The notes under the pieces are model-generated. The model did no database searches. It was given only the letters and a program-made list of their open reading frames with translations, and had not been told where the DNA came from. Shown here piece after piece: positions 12,331 through 25,328 of a stretch of DNA of 64,000 nucleotides (position 1 is its first letter; each line of letters opens with the position of its first letter). The position numbers and the translations under genes were made by a program. This DNA comes from Bombus terrestris (taxonomy: Eukaryota > Arthropoda > Insecta > Hymenoptera > Apidae), in assembly GCF_910591885.1 (NCBI RefSeq), contig NC_063283.1, positions 3,457,001-3,521,000 of the forward strand, written 5' to 3'.

Positions 12331-14046
12331 ATGAAGACGACGTCGAATAAAGATTTCGCTTACGCGATGATTCCGTTCAAGATCCTATCGTGGCCTGTTG
12401 GTACCTGGCCTCTTCAACACTATGATATCTTTTCCGCTATACGTGCCATAATCACTAGTTTTCTTTTGGTATGAAACTCGTATCATTTTGTTTGGAAATT
12501 AACGTGTATATATACTGAGAGACAAAAATTGCGTGGACAAATAAGTGAAACTAGTCCTAGTGATATATATTTACATTTTATTTATTATACACCGGTGTGC
12601 AAAATTTCTGAATAGCTGAAATTGACGTGTTTAAAAATTCTTATTCTTTTATAGCTACTAATGATAACGATCGTGCAATCGGAGATGTATTTAGACAGCA
12701 GCGACGCTGAGAAGAATCTGGACGCAGTAGTAATACTAACTTGCGGCTATTTGGCAGTGTCAAAGGTCCTGCAGTTTCGTATTCACCCTGCTGGCCTTAT
12801 CTCAAATTTTACCTCGGCGGTTAAGGATTATAACGAATTGAATGACCAAGAGAAACGAGTGATAGTACGAAAACACGCTTACATGGGCAGAGTGGCAGGT
12901 ATCAGTGGGGTACTTTTTGCATATTTCAGCGCAACTCTCTTCACGACTCTGCCAATGCTGGCTGCAGAGGAAATGGAAGATATGGCTAACGTAACGGAAG
13001 AAAGTATTCCCGAATACCCTATACCTTCCGAAAAAGTAGTGGCACTTGTAAAAATACCGGAACATTTATACTTCATTGTTTTTATCGTAGAGTACTTGAT
13101 GTTGCTCTTAACGAGCAATGGAAATCTAGGTAATGAATTGATGTGTCATACGAATTACTCATTGTCGGGAGCCATTCCAATCAATTCCACAATTTAAAAA
13201 ATAAAAAAAATGTTAAATAAGAGCATCATTTGTTGCATATACATTGGAGTTACAATCCACACAACCTTATATTCTCTGGAAGTGGAATTTATCAGTTTGG
13301 CTTCTGAGAGGCTAAATTACTACTATTGTTTCAGCGTAGCTCAAAGATCTCCTTTATTTATTTTCAAATATGAATTAGGAAACGATTCCTTGTTTTTCGG
13401 TATCACTTTTCACCTGTGTGGTCAAGTTGAAATTCTGAAACTTGATTTCAAAAGACTACGAAACGAAAACGAAAGAACAAAGGAACGTTTCAGCGTATTA
13501 ACCAAGAGGCATGTTTACTTGTTGAACCTGGCCAAAATGCTGGACGATACGATCAGCTCTATCTTGGCTGTGCAACTATTCACGAGTTGTGTGCTTATTT
13601 GTACAAGCGGTAAACATTCTTACATCACTTGATAACGTGACATTAAATGGCATAAATTTATCTAAATATGACGAACGTGTTGAAATGATTTACGCCTGTT
13701 TTCAGGACTGCAGTTCATTATCGCTCTGAGCGTTGGAAACATCGTCATGACGATAAAAACGTTTTTAGTGCTGAGCACTCTATTAGTGCAATTATTTGCA
13801 TACAGCTACGTGGGCGATTATTTAAAACGTCAAATGGAAGGCATCGGTGACTCGATATATTCCTGTAGTTGGTACGATATACCGAATAGTGTGGCAAAAG
13901 ATATTATTTATGTTATTATGAGAACTCAAGATCCAGTTTACCTGAAGGCTGGAAGATTCTTTATTGTTAATATGGAAACGTACATGAGTATTATGAAAAC
14001 TTCTATGTCGTATCTCTCAGTTCTACGGGTAATGATAAGTACTTAA
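12331..14046 (+). CDS. Odorant receptor 4 of tandem array
   Basis: Exons are 12331-12468, 12655-13129, 13379-13609 and 13706-14046 (394 aa), with exon lengths and phases identical to the other genes. It is the closest relative of genes 2 and 3 but has scattered substitutions; its acidic extracellular loop, for example, reads EEMEDMANVTEESIPEYPIP. Intron 2 lacks the retrotransposon tail, so it shows the pre-insertion state. The final exon carries CSWYDIPNSVAKD and SYLSVLRVMIST. Intact in every respect I can see. Confidence 0.92.
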
Positions 14047-14563
14047 GGCCCTGTATAATATAGAAATGGAGGGGGGTATATTTATCTAGTAAAGCTCAAC
14101 AAGATATGTAACATTATACTTTAATGACTAAATATTTACTACAAATACTCAGAATCAAATTGGTCGAATATGCGTAATCGATGATCTCAGTATTCTGTTG
14201 TAATCCATAATTCATGCAATGACCGAAAACATTTGAAATATATGTATATGTACATCATTATTACATTGGCACTTGTAGCTTCAAAACTCAATCGCTTTGA
14301 AGGGCTTCGTAACCGATAAGTTTAAGTCAGCCTTTCGTTTCTACTTACGTGTTATTAAACCTTTCAGTCGACGGAAGACTTTAATTCAGGAATTAAAAAA
14401 TTTCAAATCTCAATAACGTATTGATATAGATCGATAAAATTAATATGAAAAATTGAAAATTTGTTGCTTGTTCTATTAAAGGGCAAAATAGGAACTTTCT
14501 CTAAATTGTACGAAATAAAATTCATGTAAAAGCAGCCCCAGGTACAATTAGTCTATTACCTTG

Positions 14564-14880
14564 ATCACCAAACCAAGTTTCGTGTTCCTGAGCTGCCTGG
14601 GCACGAGAGACAACATCGGTGCGGTGAAAAACGCAGTCCTGATGGTGAACTGACTCACGGAGCTGTACCTCTAGGTCTACTCAAATAAATGGCACTACTA
14701 TCAATCTCAATGACACGTAGCAAACGATCTGAAACTAATAACGAACAGCAAAGGTTGATCGTATCACGCAACAGCTGGGAAATTTTGAGAAATGGACATA
14801 TTTGCTTTCAATGAAACACTGACATCACCAGCCTTCTACTTCTCCGTTTTGAAAGTAATACGGGACACGTGAAAACTATT
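14564..14880 (+). pseudogene. Decayed odorant receptor relic d
   Basis: An N-terminal fragment at 14564-14653 reads ITKPSFVFLSCLGTRDNIG then KNAVLMVN and a stop. A last-exon fragment around 14771-14856 reads TAGKF, a stop, then EMDIFAFNETLTSPAFYFSV. The TAGKF and the aromatic SV-L end are the conserved OR C-terminal signature. The helix-6 exon is not recognisable here, so this relic has decayed further than the others. The rest of the 14047-15630 spacer shows no gene. Confidence 0.65.
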
Positions 14881-15630
14881 TGTATGTATTCCTTTGACAA
14901 CTCTTGATATATCCCGCGTGTAACAAAGGCGGTATTACTGTTACTCGACGAGGAAACACAACGAAACTCTCTTACGTACGACTCACACTCTCGTAAACAT
15001 ACGTATGTACGAAGCATGCTATAATTTATTACACGTGAGCATATAGTAATTTGCATTAGCGTGTACGGATATACGTGGCATTTCGTAGAATACAATTTCG
15101 AAAGACACCGATCACGATCGCACCATTTGCTTGCGTTGAAAATAATCGATAGCAATTTAGACGTTTCAGTTCTTCCACTTTCAGTATAAGACAGAGTACT
15201 TTCCTGCTATAAGAAAATAGGTCTTCGCGCTTACTTACATATCGTTGTAACTGATAGTTTCCGATGAATATCTTCCGTATGAGATCAATTTTCAAAGCGA
15301 GTGTACAGTTTTATAATTGATTATGAAAATTGAATATTCTTTGAAAAGACAATCTAATTTTTCGAACAAATGACGCACGACGACAGAAACTATCATATAG
15401 AAGTATGGCAATAAAATATTTATCTAAAAAGTAACCGCCCTATTGGAATTTTCTTGGAAATGTCTAGTAGACGTAGAAACGATAACCTAGTGGACGATAG
15501 ATAATTGAGCGATTACAGTTGAATAAGACATAATACGAGAAATAAAAATACACAATTTGTTACTATGTAGGAAGAAAGAAACGGAACGTATTCATGATTA
15601 CGTGAAATTGTTTGTCTACATTTCGTGAGG

Positions 15631-17950
15631 ATGAAGGCATCGCGCAGTAAAGATTTTGCTTACGCGATGACTCCGTTGAAGATCCTGTCGTGGCCTGTTG
15701 GTACCTGGCCTCTTCAAGATTACGATATCTTCTCTGCCACGCGTGCGATAATCGCAATTTCACTTTTGGTATGAAACTTTTCTCATTCTGTTTCGAAGTT
15801 AACATGTATGCTAAATACTCGGGAACAAAAATGAGTTGTCAAATAACTGGAACTAACTCTATTGTTATATATTTAAATTTTACGTATTATATATCATCAT
15901 AATACATTAATTATTTAGTAAAATATCGAGATTGAGATTTACATTTTTACATAAACGAGCCATAGTTAGTGAAAATACGTTGATACTTATATCCACCATT
16001 TATCTACATACTTTTGTCTAAACGTCTAAAACGATGCTTCTAGAAGTCACTTTTAGTTAATTTCACAATTTTCTTATCACAGCACAGTAAAAAATGTCGT
16101 CCCTTTCTAGCTGTTAATGTTAACCATCCTGCATATTGAAATGTATTTGGATAGCAGCGATGCCGAGAAGAATCTAGACGGTCTAGCATTAATTACTTGC
16201 GGTATTTTGGCGGTATCAAAGGTCATCCGTTTTCGTATTCGGCCTGGTGGCCTTATCTCGAATTTTACCTCGGCTGTTAAGGATTATGACGAACTGAAAG
16301 ATCAAGAGAAACGAGTGATAGTGCGAAGACACGCTTACATGGCCAGGCTGGCGTGTGGCAGTGTGATATCTTTCGCGTATTTCACCTCGACCATCATGAT
16401 GACTCTGCCTATGTTGGTTGAGGAAGAAGATGAAGGTATCGTTAACGTGACAGAAGAAAGTATACCGAGCTACCCTATACCTTCCGAGTACGTAATGGCA
16501 ATTATACAATTGCCGGACAATTTGTATTTCATTGTTTTCATCGTCGAATACTTGATGCTGATATTCCTGAGTACTGGAAATCTAGGTAATGAATCATCCT
16601 GTCATACGAATCAGTCACTATCAGAAGCCATGCTAATCAACTCCATAAATAGAAATGTAGAGATGAATGATAAGTACGAGCATAATTTGTCGAAAGGTAA
16701 TTTGCAATTACAATTCCTTCGCTTATGGCGATAGAAAAAGAAAGCTGAAATGAATAATTTTTTTATAAGTGATTGTGTGACAGAAATACAATGATCAACA
16801 TCATTCTCCGATGAAAATGCTGATGATATGCAACGTCTTTTTTTATTTATATTGATCCGTTACAATAATCTCCTAAAACTTGATATGCGAATTTTACGCC
16901 ACTTCATTTATACATATAGATATGGCACATTAGAGCAAATCAAAGCATACTGTGAAAAAATTTTACTATTGGACCTGTACATCGTGTGTACGTAGTGTGT
17001 GTTTGGCATGTGATTAATATTCATTTAATGTACGTTCAAAATAGTGTTTAAAACGATTAAAACGATAAATGAGTAACTCTAAAAACGATTATTACACTAT
17101 CTGACCTGTAATTTTTGTAGTTAAAATGTAAAACATCAACTATTCGTTTTGAGCGATGATATCGAAAATTTGAAGCAGAATGGAATTGATTAGTCTGGGA
17201 TCTGAATGGTCCAAAATACCAATACATGCTCATAGTAGGTCAAAAGATTCATTTATTTACATTGAAATATGAATTAGGGAGCGATTCCTTGTTCTTCGGT
17301 ATCATTTTTCACCTGTGCGGTCAGATAGAAATTCTGAGGCTTGAGTTCGATAGGTTGAACAACGAGAACGAAAAAGCAATGGAACATTTCACCTCATTAA
17401 CCAAGAGGCATATTTACTTGCTGAAGTTAGCCAAAATGCTGAGCGAGACGATAAGCTCCATCTTGGCTATGCAACTATTCACGAGTTGTATACTTATTTG
17501 TACAAGCGGTGAATATTGTTACATCATTTAATCAAAAAATGCGAAGCACAATGACACAAGTTTATTTAAATACGATTAATGTATTATAATAATTTGCATC
17601 TGTTTTTAGGACTTCAATTTATTATCGCTCTGAAAATTGGAAACATCGTCATGACAATAAAGACATTTATAGTATCGACCACGCTACTGCTGCAATTATT
17701 TGCATACAGCTACGTGGGCGAATACTTAAAGCGACAAATGGAAGGCGTCGGTAACTCGGTGTATTTCTGTAGCTGGTACAATATACCAAAATGTGTGGCA
17801 AAAGATATTATTTATGTCATTATGAGAGGTCAAGACCCAGTTTTCCTGAGGGCTGGAAAATTCTTTGTTGTTAATATGGAAACATACATGAGTATTATAA
17901 AAACTTCTATGTCGTATCTCTCAGTTCTACGGGTAATGATAAATGCTTGA
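15631..17950 (+). CDS. Odorant receptor 5 of tandem array
   Basis: Exons are 15631-15768, 16111-16585, 17278-17508 and 17610-17950 (394 aa). Conserved blocks are KILSWPVGTWPLQ in exon 1, EMYLDSSDAEKNLDG at the start of exon 2, DSLFFGIIFHLCGQIEILR in exon 3 and LLLQLFAYSYVGEYL plus CSWYNIPKC in exon 4. Intron 2 is longer (16586-17277) and holds only AT-rich sequence. With gene 6 it forms a sub-pair sharing LSTGN, KLAKMLSETISS and IPKCVAKD, distinct from genes 1-4. Function as for the other receptors; ligand unknown. Confidence 0.92.
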
Positions 17951-19489
17951 GACCTTATATAATATAGAAATCTAGGAAGTTATGTTAATCGAATAATGTA
18001 CAATAAAATATTTAGTGTTATTAAAATATTTGGTGATTCAATATTCATTTCAAATGCTCAAAATCAAATTGATCGAATGTGCGCAGAAAATCGGCTCAAT
18101 AAGCTGTAGTTAATAATTTATACAGTGACCAAAAGAAGATACAACAGTGTCGTTCATGTATCGCGGAATACCACGTGTCGAAAACGTTTGAAATATATGT
18201 ATACCTAAATACACATTTAAATAGATGGTATATAAATACAGATTTAATTATGGTAAGTAATGTAAGTTTGTTTAGAGACGTATTGAAATTAAATGCTGCT
18301 TCCCTGTAAAAACTGGCACATATTATTCGTTCGCGTTCTATCTCCATATTTTTCATATGAATATGGAATTGACTATTAAACGTATTCTCATTCACAAAAC
18401 ACTATGTTTGGAATCTATTGGAGTGTCAGAGGATTAGGAAGGTATCACTGATCTTGGAAAGAATAATTTGGAAGAAAATTGAAATTGCTTAGCTAGTCAG
18501 GATTGACCAGGACGAGAATTTGAAAATCTTATCGCGTCTAGCGATGGGACATGTTACTTATCCCGTGAATCTATAGTATCTGTACAAACGGACCGTGTTT
18601 CCAGGCGCTATACAGCGGAAACCGTGTAATCAGTGGCAGAAGAAAGTTGAGAGATGAAATTTATTTGAAAAAAATGCTCGGTATATTCTAATTTCGTCAT
18701 GGTACAATGGCATACGGAGAGAACAACGTCCTCTGTGCGTTGAAGGCAGATATTGCAATAAATGTACATGTACATACCTACAAGCTTGAAAACACGCTGA
18801 CGTTTCGAATACTGCTACACCTTGATATCTGTCGGGTCAAGTAAGCATCGATGCCACACTAATGATGATCAGATGGAGACACGCACAACACCTTAGTCCA
18901 CAACAACAACCAGCAGCTCATTCTGTTCAGGTGAACGTGAATTCAAAATTTGCTGCAGCGTAGGGTCGGAAATTCTACTTCAGCAGGGATCGATCTCGTC
19001 ACAAACATTCCGTGATGTGTTCGTACCATTTGCTACAAATTTTAAACTGTAAGTTCTGAACACAGAATACCGGCGTTCCACTCACACTGACTGATACGTG
19101 GAAAGGGAGTGAGAACGGCCAACTGCTCGTGTCTGTCTCACGAAATCGTTACAGCTGTACACGGCGATTATTTGTACGGTGGTTTGCTGTGCGGTTTATA
19201 CTCGTAATTCTTTGGTTTCAGACGCGTACGTAGCGTGGATACGAAAGGCGGTTTGATTTCCGTACCGAGTCGGTTACAAATTCCCGTCTACGTACCGTGT
19301 TTCGCTTGACAGATGCTTGATCTACGTATAACTACGTATACACAGTGCTGCTGTCGGTATCGCTTCCAGACGTACAATGCCGGCATCGTGGATCGCATTC
19401 AATTCTCTCGATTAGTATCCAGTGGGGATCGATGAGCACGCATCCTTACGTAGTGGGGCCCCGCTCACCACCTACTCCATGTCTGATTC
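17951..19489. other. Spacer without a recognised gene
   Basis: AT-rich DNA downstream of OR gene 5. No exon, RNA gene or mobile element could be recognised. From about 19490 it passes into OR relic e. Confidence 0.4.
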
Positions 19490-19745
19490 TTCGGAACGCA
19501 CAGGCGACGCAGCCAAGACTCGATCAGGAGAGATCGCACAAACCGTCTGCAATTCGCCGTGGTATCAATCTCGAGAGGACACTTAGCAAGATACTCACAA
19601 TGAATCGTGGGAATTTGTCATACCAGGTGACAGAAGGGAAGTTTTTCTGGATGAATATGTCCACTTTCAAAGAAATACGACAGACACCAGACTACTTATT
19701 TGTCCGCTTTGTAAGTAACACGAGACCCATGAAGACCATTTGATC
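19490..19745 (+). pseudogene. Decayed odorant receptor relic e
   Basis: Near 19507-19570 one frame reads AKTRSGEIAQTVCNSPWYQS, the OR segment that follows helix 6 and ends in the conserved SxWY motif. After a frame change, from about 19573, comes TLSKILTMNRGNLSYQVTEG then KFFWMNMSTFKEI, matching the last OR exon. This is the best preserved 3' end of the five relics. A 132-codon open frame over the area (19345-19743) mixes coding and non-coding frames and should not be annotated as a gene. Confidence 0.7.
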
Positions 19746-20537
19746 ACGAGTGAATGTATTCCTTTCGACATTCTCGGTGCATTGCTAGTATCGCACAGGC
19801 GCTATTATTGTAATTCTATGAGGAAGAACAAAGTTTTCTCTAACCTATGACTCAAACTTTCATAAACATACTTGCGTACGAAGCTTGCTATAATTTATTC
19901 CATATGAGTGTACAATGGCTCGGATCAGTATGTGTGAATAAATAAGAAATTTTCCAGAGTACACTTTTAAGACAAACTGATTACAATCGTCCCATAGTTT
20001 GAGTTGAAAATAATCGATTGCAATTTACTCGTTTCAGTTCTTCTACTTCCCTTATAAAAAAGGGTATCTTCTTGTTATAAGAAAATAGATCTTCGTTCTT
20101 CCCGTTTCCTCATCGCTTACATATCGCTGGAACCCTATTCTGATATTTAGCTGTGAAAGTTGAATATTCTTTGATAATACATTCCAATTTTCGAAACGCA
20201 TGATCTTCTTAAAAATTTATCGTATAAGTTGGATATTATCTACAAATACAGATCAATTTTTAAAACGAATAATGCTGTTCGGCGGAAACCGCGGTATTAC
20301 CCGTACGGAAGAACAGCAATAAAGTATTCATCTACGAAGTAACTCCACTTTCTCGCTACAATTTTCATGGAAATGTAGCAGAAGTGGTAACTTACTGGAC
20401 GGTGGATAATAGAGCAATTACAATAGAATGAAAGATAAACCGAGAAATAAAAGCGGAATTCGTAAACATGTGGGAAGAAGGAAAGGGAAGGTACTCACGA
20501 CTGTGTGGAGTTATTTGTCAATCTTCGTCCAGTCAGG

Positions 20538-22801
20538 ATGAAAACGTCGATGAGTAAGGACTTCGCTTACGCGATGACTCCGTTGAAGATATTGTCGTGG
20601 CCTGTAGGTACCTGGCCTCTTCAAGACTACGATGTCTTCTCCGCTATACGTGCCACTATAGCGACCTTCTTCTTGGTATGAAACTCATACTATTATTCTA
20701 TGGCGAAGTTAACATGTGTGTTATCCACACAAGAACAAGCATGAGTGGACAAATAGGTGAAACTAGTTCTAGAGTTATATGAAGTTAAATTTTATATATC
20801 ATAGTATACACATAGATTATTTAAAAAATAGTTGAAATGATATCTTCATTTTTACATAATCGAACTGTTTTACAACAATACATACATACTTATTTCCACC
20901 GTCTGTCAATTGACTTTTCTCCGAACATGTTAAATGAACTTTCTAAAAGGTCCGCATTGATTCGCGCCACTCTTTGTACTCATTATTGTTTTCTTTCCTG
21001 ACAAATAAATATTTCTATAAATTAGGATTGGAACATTTTAGAGAAATATAGAGCAAAGAAATTGTGTAAACAATAAAGAATTCAAAGATAGATTGAAATA
21101 TCCAATGTTTCCAACTTCGTTGACCTTCTTATCTTCCAATGTGTGCACTTAATCAATACGATTTCCGAACAGCTGCATTTGGCGCGTTTAAAGATTGTCG
21201 TTCTTTTGTAGCTGCTAATGGTAACGGTCGTGCAATCGGAGATGTACTTAGACAACAGCGATGCCGAGAAAAATTTGGATGGACTAGTACTTATTACCTG
21301 CGGCAGTTTGGCAGCGTCAAAGATTATACAGTTTCGTATTCGGCCTGCTGCCCTTATCTCCAATTTTACGTCCGCGGTTGAGGATTATAACGAATTGCGG
21401 GACGAAGAGAAGCGAGTGATAATGCGAAAACACGCTTATATGGGCAGAGTGGCCAGTGCCAGTGTGATATGTTTCGCGTATTTCAGCTCGATTCTCTTCA
21501 TAACTGTACCTATGCTGGCTGAAGAGGAAGAGAAAGATATAGTCAACGTAACGGAGGAAAGTATAACGGAGTATCCTTTACCTTCCGAAAATGTAATAGC
21601 AGTTATAAAAATGCCGGATAATTTGCATTTCATTGTTTTTATCGTCGAATACTTGATGCTACTATTCCTGAGTACTGGAAATATAGGTAATTAATCGTCC
21701 TGTTATACGAATCGGTCGATATCAGAAGCCATGCTAATCAACTCCATAAATTAAGATGTAGAGACGAATGATAAGTTCGAACATAATTTGTCGAAAGGTA
21801 ATTTGCAACTACAATTCCTTTGCCTATGGCGATAGAAAGAGAAACTATTGGATGATGATTTCGAGGGACACATGATCTGAAATAAATAATTTTTCTATAA
21901 GTTATTGTGTGACAGAAACACAATGATCAACCTCATTTTCCGATGAAAATGCTGATGGTATGCGACGTCTTTTTTACTTTTAGAACATCAACTATTCGTT
22001 TTGAACGATAATATTAAAAACCTCAAACAGAATGGAATTGATTGGTCTGGGATCTGAATGGCTCAAATACCAATACATGCTTATAGTAGGTCAAAAAATT
22101 CATTTATTTATATTGAAATATGAATTAGGGAGCGATTCCTTGTTCTTCGGTATCATTTTTCACCTGTGCGGTCAGGTAGAAATTCTGAGGCTTGAGTTCA
22201 ATAGATTGAACAACGAGAACGAAAAAGCAATGGAACATTTCATCTCATTAACCAAGAGGCATATTTACCTGCTGAAGTTAGCCAAAATGCTGAGCGAGAC
22301 CATCAGCTCTATCTTGATTGTGCAACTATTCACGAGTTGTATACTTATTTGTACAAGCGGTGAACATTCTTACCTCACTCGATAAAATGACGCGAAGCAC
22401 AATGGCATAAGTTTATTTAAATTTAATTAATTTATTATGATGATTTGCATCTGTTTTTAGGACTTCAATTTATTATCGCTCTGAGCGTTGGAAACATCGT
22501 CATGACAATAAAGTCATTTATAGTATCGAGCACGCTACTGCTGCAATTATTTGCATACAGCTACGTGGGCGAATACTTAAAGCGTCAGATGGAAGCCGTC
22601 GGTAACTCGGTGTATTTCTGTAGCTGGTACGATATACCGAAATGTGTGGCAAAGGATATCATTTATGTCATTATGAGAACTCAAGATCCAGTTTTCTTAA
22701 AAGCTGGAAAATTCTTCGTAGTCAATATGGAAACATATATGAGTATTATAAAAACTTCTATGTCGTATCTTTCAGTTCTTCGAGTGATGGTAACTACTTG
22801 A
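20538..22801 (+). CDS. Odorant receptor 6 of tandem array
   Basis: Exons are 20538-20675, 21212-21686, 22129-22359 and 22461-22801 (394 aa), phases 0, 1, 1. The start MKTSMSKDFAYAMTPLKILS aligns with all paralogues. Exon 2 contains the family block NFTSAVEDYNELRDEEKRVI; exon 4 contains CSWYDIPKCVAKDIIYVIMR and SYLSVLRVMVTT. AATAAA signals follow at 22847 and 22857. It is the last receptor of the array: 460 bp further on an unrelated housekeeping gene starts. Closest to gene 5. Confidence 0.92.
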
Positions 22802-23261
22802 GATCTTGTGTAATATATATGTAATTCTACGAAGCTATATTATTATAATAAAGCACAATAAAGTATTTAATATTATATTTATTGGTGTTTCAATATTCAT
22901 TTTAAATTCTCGAAATCAAATTGATCGAGTATGCGCAGTAAATCGTTTCAGTGGCTTTTTATAATCAATAATTCGTGCAGTCGCCGACAGATGGTTCTGT
23001 ATAGTTTATATGTCATTCTGTGATCACGTGTTGAGAACATTTGAAATATACATATATTTAAATATAGAATGTGGTTTAATTATTAGATGGTTTTAGATGA
23101 TTATATCGTTCAACGTGAGATAGCGTTACGATATCGTTTTATAATGGATTGACCGTGTATGTTGATTAAATGGTTAGATAGTATTAACCTCAAAAGAAGG
23201 GTTAAATGTTTTTATACAATAGGAAGGTGTATTTATGTAAAAGGATTATTTCTTTTGTAAA
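22802..23261. other. Array end to DHODH spacer
   Basis: AT-rich sequence with the poly(A) signals of OR gene 6 at its start and the presumed promoter of the DHODH gene at its end. No OR relic is visible here, unlike the spacers inside the array. Confidence 0.4.
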
Positions 23262-24506
23262 ATGTCACACCGCCTGAATAACAAACAAAAATTAAAATCA
23301 CTTTTACAAGTGACTGCCACTGCCACTATGTTTTATGGTGGTTATTGCATTTACCAGGGTGATGAGAAGTTTTATAACAGATTTATCATGCCGCTTGCAA
23401 GGTTTGTAAATCCTGAAGTTGCACACAATATAGCAGTGAAGGTCTTGAAATGGGGTCTTTTATCTGCAAAAGATACAAATGATCCAGCTTCCTTAATTGT
23501 TGATGTTTGGGGCATGAAATTTAAGAATCCGTTAGGAATGGCAGCTGGTTTTGACAAACAAGGAGAAGCAATAGAGGGTTTGCACAAAATAGGATTTAGC
23601 TTTGTAGAAATAGGTAAATACTATTCATATGTCATTAACGATTCACAATTGATTTATATTATACTGAAATTTTCATTAAAAGGATCAGTTACACCGAAAC
23701 CTCAGGCTGGCAACTTAAGACCAAGAGTATTCAGGTTGTCGGAAGACAATGCAGTTGTTAACCGATATGGTTTCAATAGCGAAGGTCATGAAGTGGTTTG
23801 GGAACGCTTGCAAAGACTGAAGAAGAATCAGAACTTTGATGGTATTGTTGGAGTTAATTTAGGTAAAAATAAAACATCAGACAACGCCGCGCAAGATTAT
23901 ATAGATGGAATAAAGAAATTCGCAGATGTAGCAGATTACTTTGTAATTAACATATCTAGTCCTAATACTCCTGGATTAAGAACGTTGCAGAATAAAAAAG
24001 AATTGGAAGACTTGTTAATAAAAATAAACAATGTCAGACAATCCGTACAATGCAAACAACCATTATTGTTGAAGTTGGCTCCAGATTTATCTGATTCTGA
24101 GAAGCAGGATATCGCGGATGTAATACTTCAACAATCATCGAGTGTGGATGGCCTGATATTGTGTAATACTACAGTTACGCGAAATAATTTAGTGAGTCCT
24201 CTTAAAGAGGAAACAGGAGGGCTTAGTGGAGCTCCTTTGGCTGATATGTCCACAGCAATGATTTCGGATATGTACAAACGAACGAAAGGTACCATTCCTA
24301 TTATTGGAGTTGGTGGAATATTTACTGGAGAGGATGCTTATAACAAAATCAAAGCTGGTGCTTCTTTGGTACAAGTCTATACGTCGTTTACGTACCGAGG
24401 GCCACCAGTTATTGGAAAAATTAAACGAGAATTAGATGATATACTCAAAAAAGACGGTCTACAGTCTATTAAAGATGCAATTGGAAAAGATGCGAATGTT
24501 AGATGA
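23262..24506 (+). CDS. DHODH: Dihydroorotate dehydrogenase, mitochondrial (class 2)
   Basis: Catalyses the fourth step of pyrimidine synthesis, oxidising dihydroorotate to orotate with FMN and passing electrons to ubiquinone at the inner mitochondrial membrane. Two exons, 23262-23613 and 23683-24506, give 391 aa, close to the animal norm of about 395. The N terminus has a basic presequence and a short hydrophobic segment (TATATMFYGGYCIY). FMN-barrel motifs follow: GMAAGFDKQGEAI, GSVTPKPQ, NRYGFNS, GVNLGKNKTS, the active-site loop NISSPNTPGLR, and IIGVGGIFTGEDA with GASLVQVYTSFTY. The 69-nt intron is a multiple of three with no stop, so a 414-codon frame runs straight through it; the spliced form restores the family sequence EIGSVTPKPQ. 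The insect gene is also called Dhod. Confidence 0.96.
   Translation: MSHRLNNKQKLKSLLQVTATATMFYGGYCIYQGDEKFYNRFIMPLARFVNPEVAHNIAVKVLKWGLLSAKDTNDPASLIVDVWGMKFKNPLGMAAGFDKQGEAIEGLHKIGFSFVEIGKYYSYVINDSQLIYIILKFSLKGSVTPKPQAGNLRPRVFRLSEDNAVVNRYGFNSEGHEVVWERLQRLKKNQNFDGIVGVNLGKNKTSDNAAQDYIDGIKKFADVADYFVINISSPNTPGLRTLQNKKELEDLLIKINNVRQSVQCKQPLLLKLAPDLSDSEKQDIADVILQQSSSVDGLILCNTTVTRNNLVSPLKEETGGLSGAPLADMSTAMISDMYKRTKGTIPIIGVGGIFTGEDAYNKIKAGASLVQVYTSFTYRGPPVIGKIKRELDDILKKDGLQSIKDAIGKDANVR
23614..23682 (+). other. 69-nt in-frame intron in DHODH
   Basis: Begins GTAAAT and ends with AAAAG before GATCAG. Removing it joins EIG to SVTPKPQ, the sequence conserved in class 2 enzymes. Because it encodes 23 codons with no stop, it can easily be mistaken for coding sequence. 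Confidence 0.85.
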
Positions 24507-25328
24507 ACAGTTTAACTTTGTAACTTGTTAGTTTTGTAACGTTAAATGAGTATATTAAAAATATGTATATTTTATGCAAACAACATTATTTTTTAATGTT
24601 CAATTGTTACAGTTCCTATTTTGAAGATTATGTATATCCTGATACATGATATTGACAATAAAACAACGTCTATGATACATGCAATCTTTTCTCATCGATT
24701 CTTTGTGTAACATTTATTTAAGTAACTGAGTTATACAAACATTTTCATTTTAATTTATTTTTTTTGTACAATTATTTAGTACATCTATTTAAAAGCATTA
24801 AAATACGTCTGTTGTACCTGATACGTTACAACTAATATATTTTGTTTTGCGACCTGTGTTCAGGTCTTACATATGCTATGATTAATACTCACTGGTAATG
24901 TCTTCTTTGCATGACATATTTATGATTAAAAAATGTCTAGCCACTTGGAAATAGTTTTTCATTCGAACATTTTAATATTCGTGAACTTTAAAATCGAAAT
25001 AAATAATGATAAAATGATTAAATTATTACAGTAACTACGAATATCGTTCTAATATACATCTTTTTACTCACAGTTACTCCTTAAAATCAATGTTTAGTAC
25101 CATTGTTTCTAACGATTCGCTCTAGCTTTGCTACACGATCACAATTAATATAAACATAAGTCGTGTAGCTCTAAATTAATGAAATCTACGCGAGCATAAC
25201 CACTAAGCTAGAAGCAACGGAAGATCGATAAAGAATAGATCGTTGTCAGGTTGATCGGCAATCCTTATACGTATTACATTTTCAGGTACACAGTTAAGAT
25301 AACATATGAGATGTCTCGATATTAATCG
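24507..25328. other. DHODH 3' flank
   Basis: An AATAAA at 24657-24662 is the likely poly(A) signal of DHODH, about 150 nt after its stop. The remainder probably includes the 3' untranslated region of the minus-strand homeodomain gene that ends at 25329. Nothing else is recognised. Confidence 0.5.
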
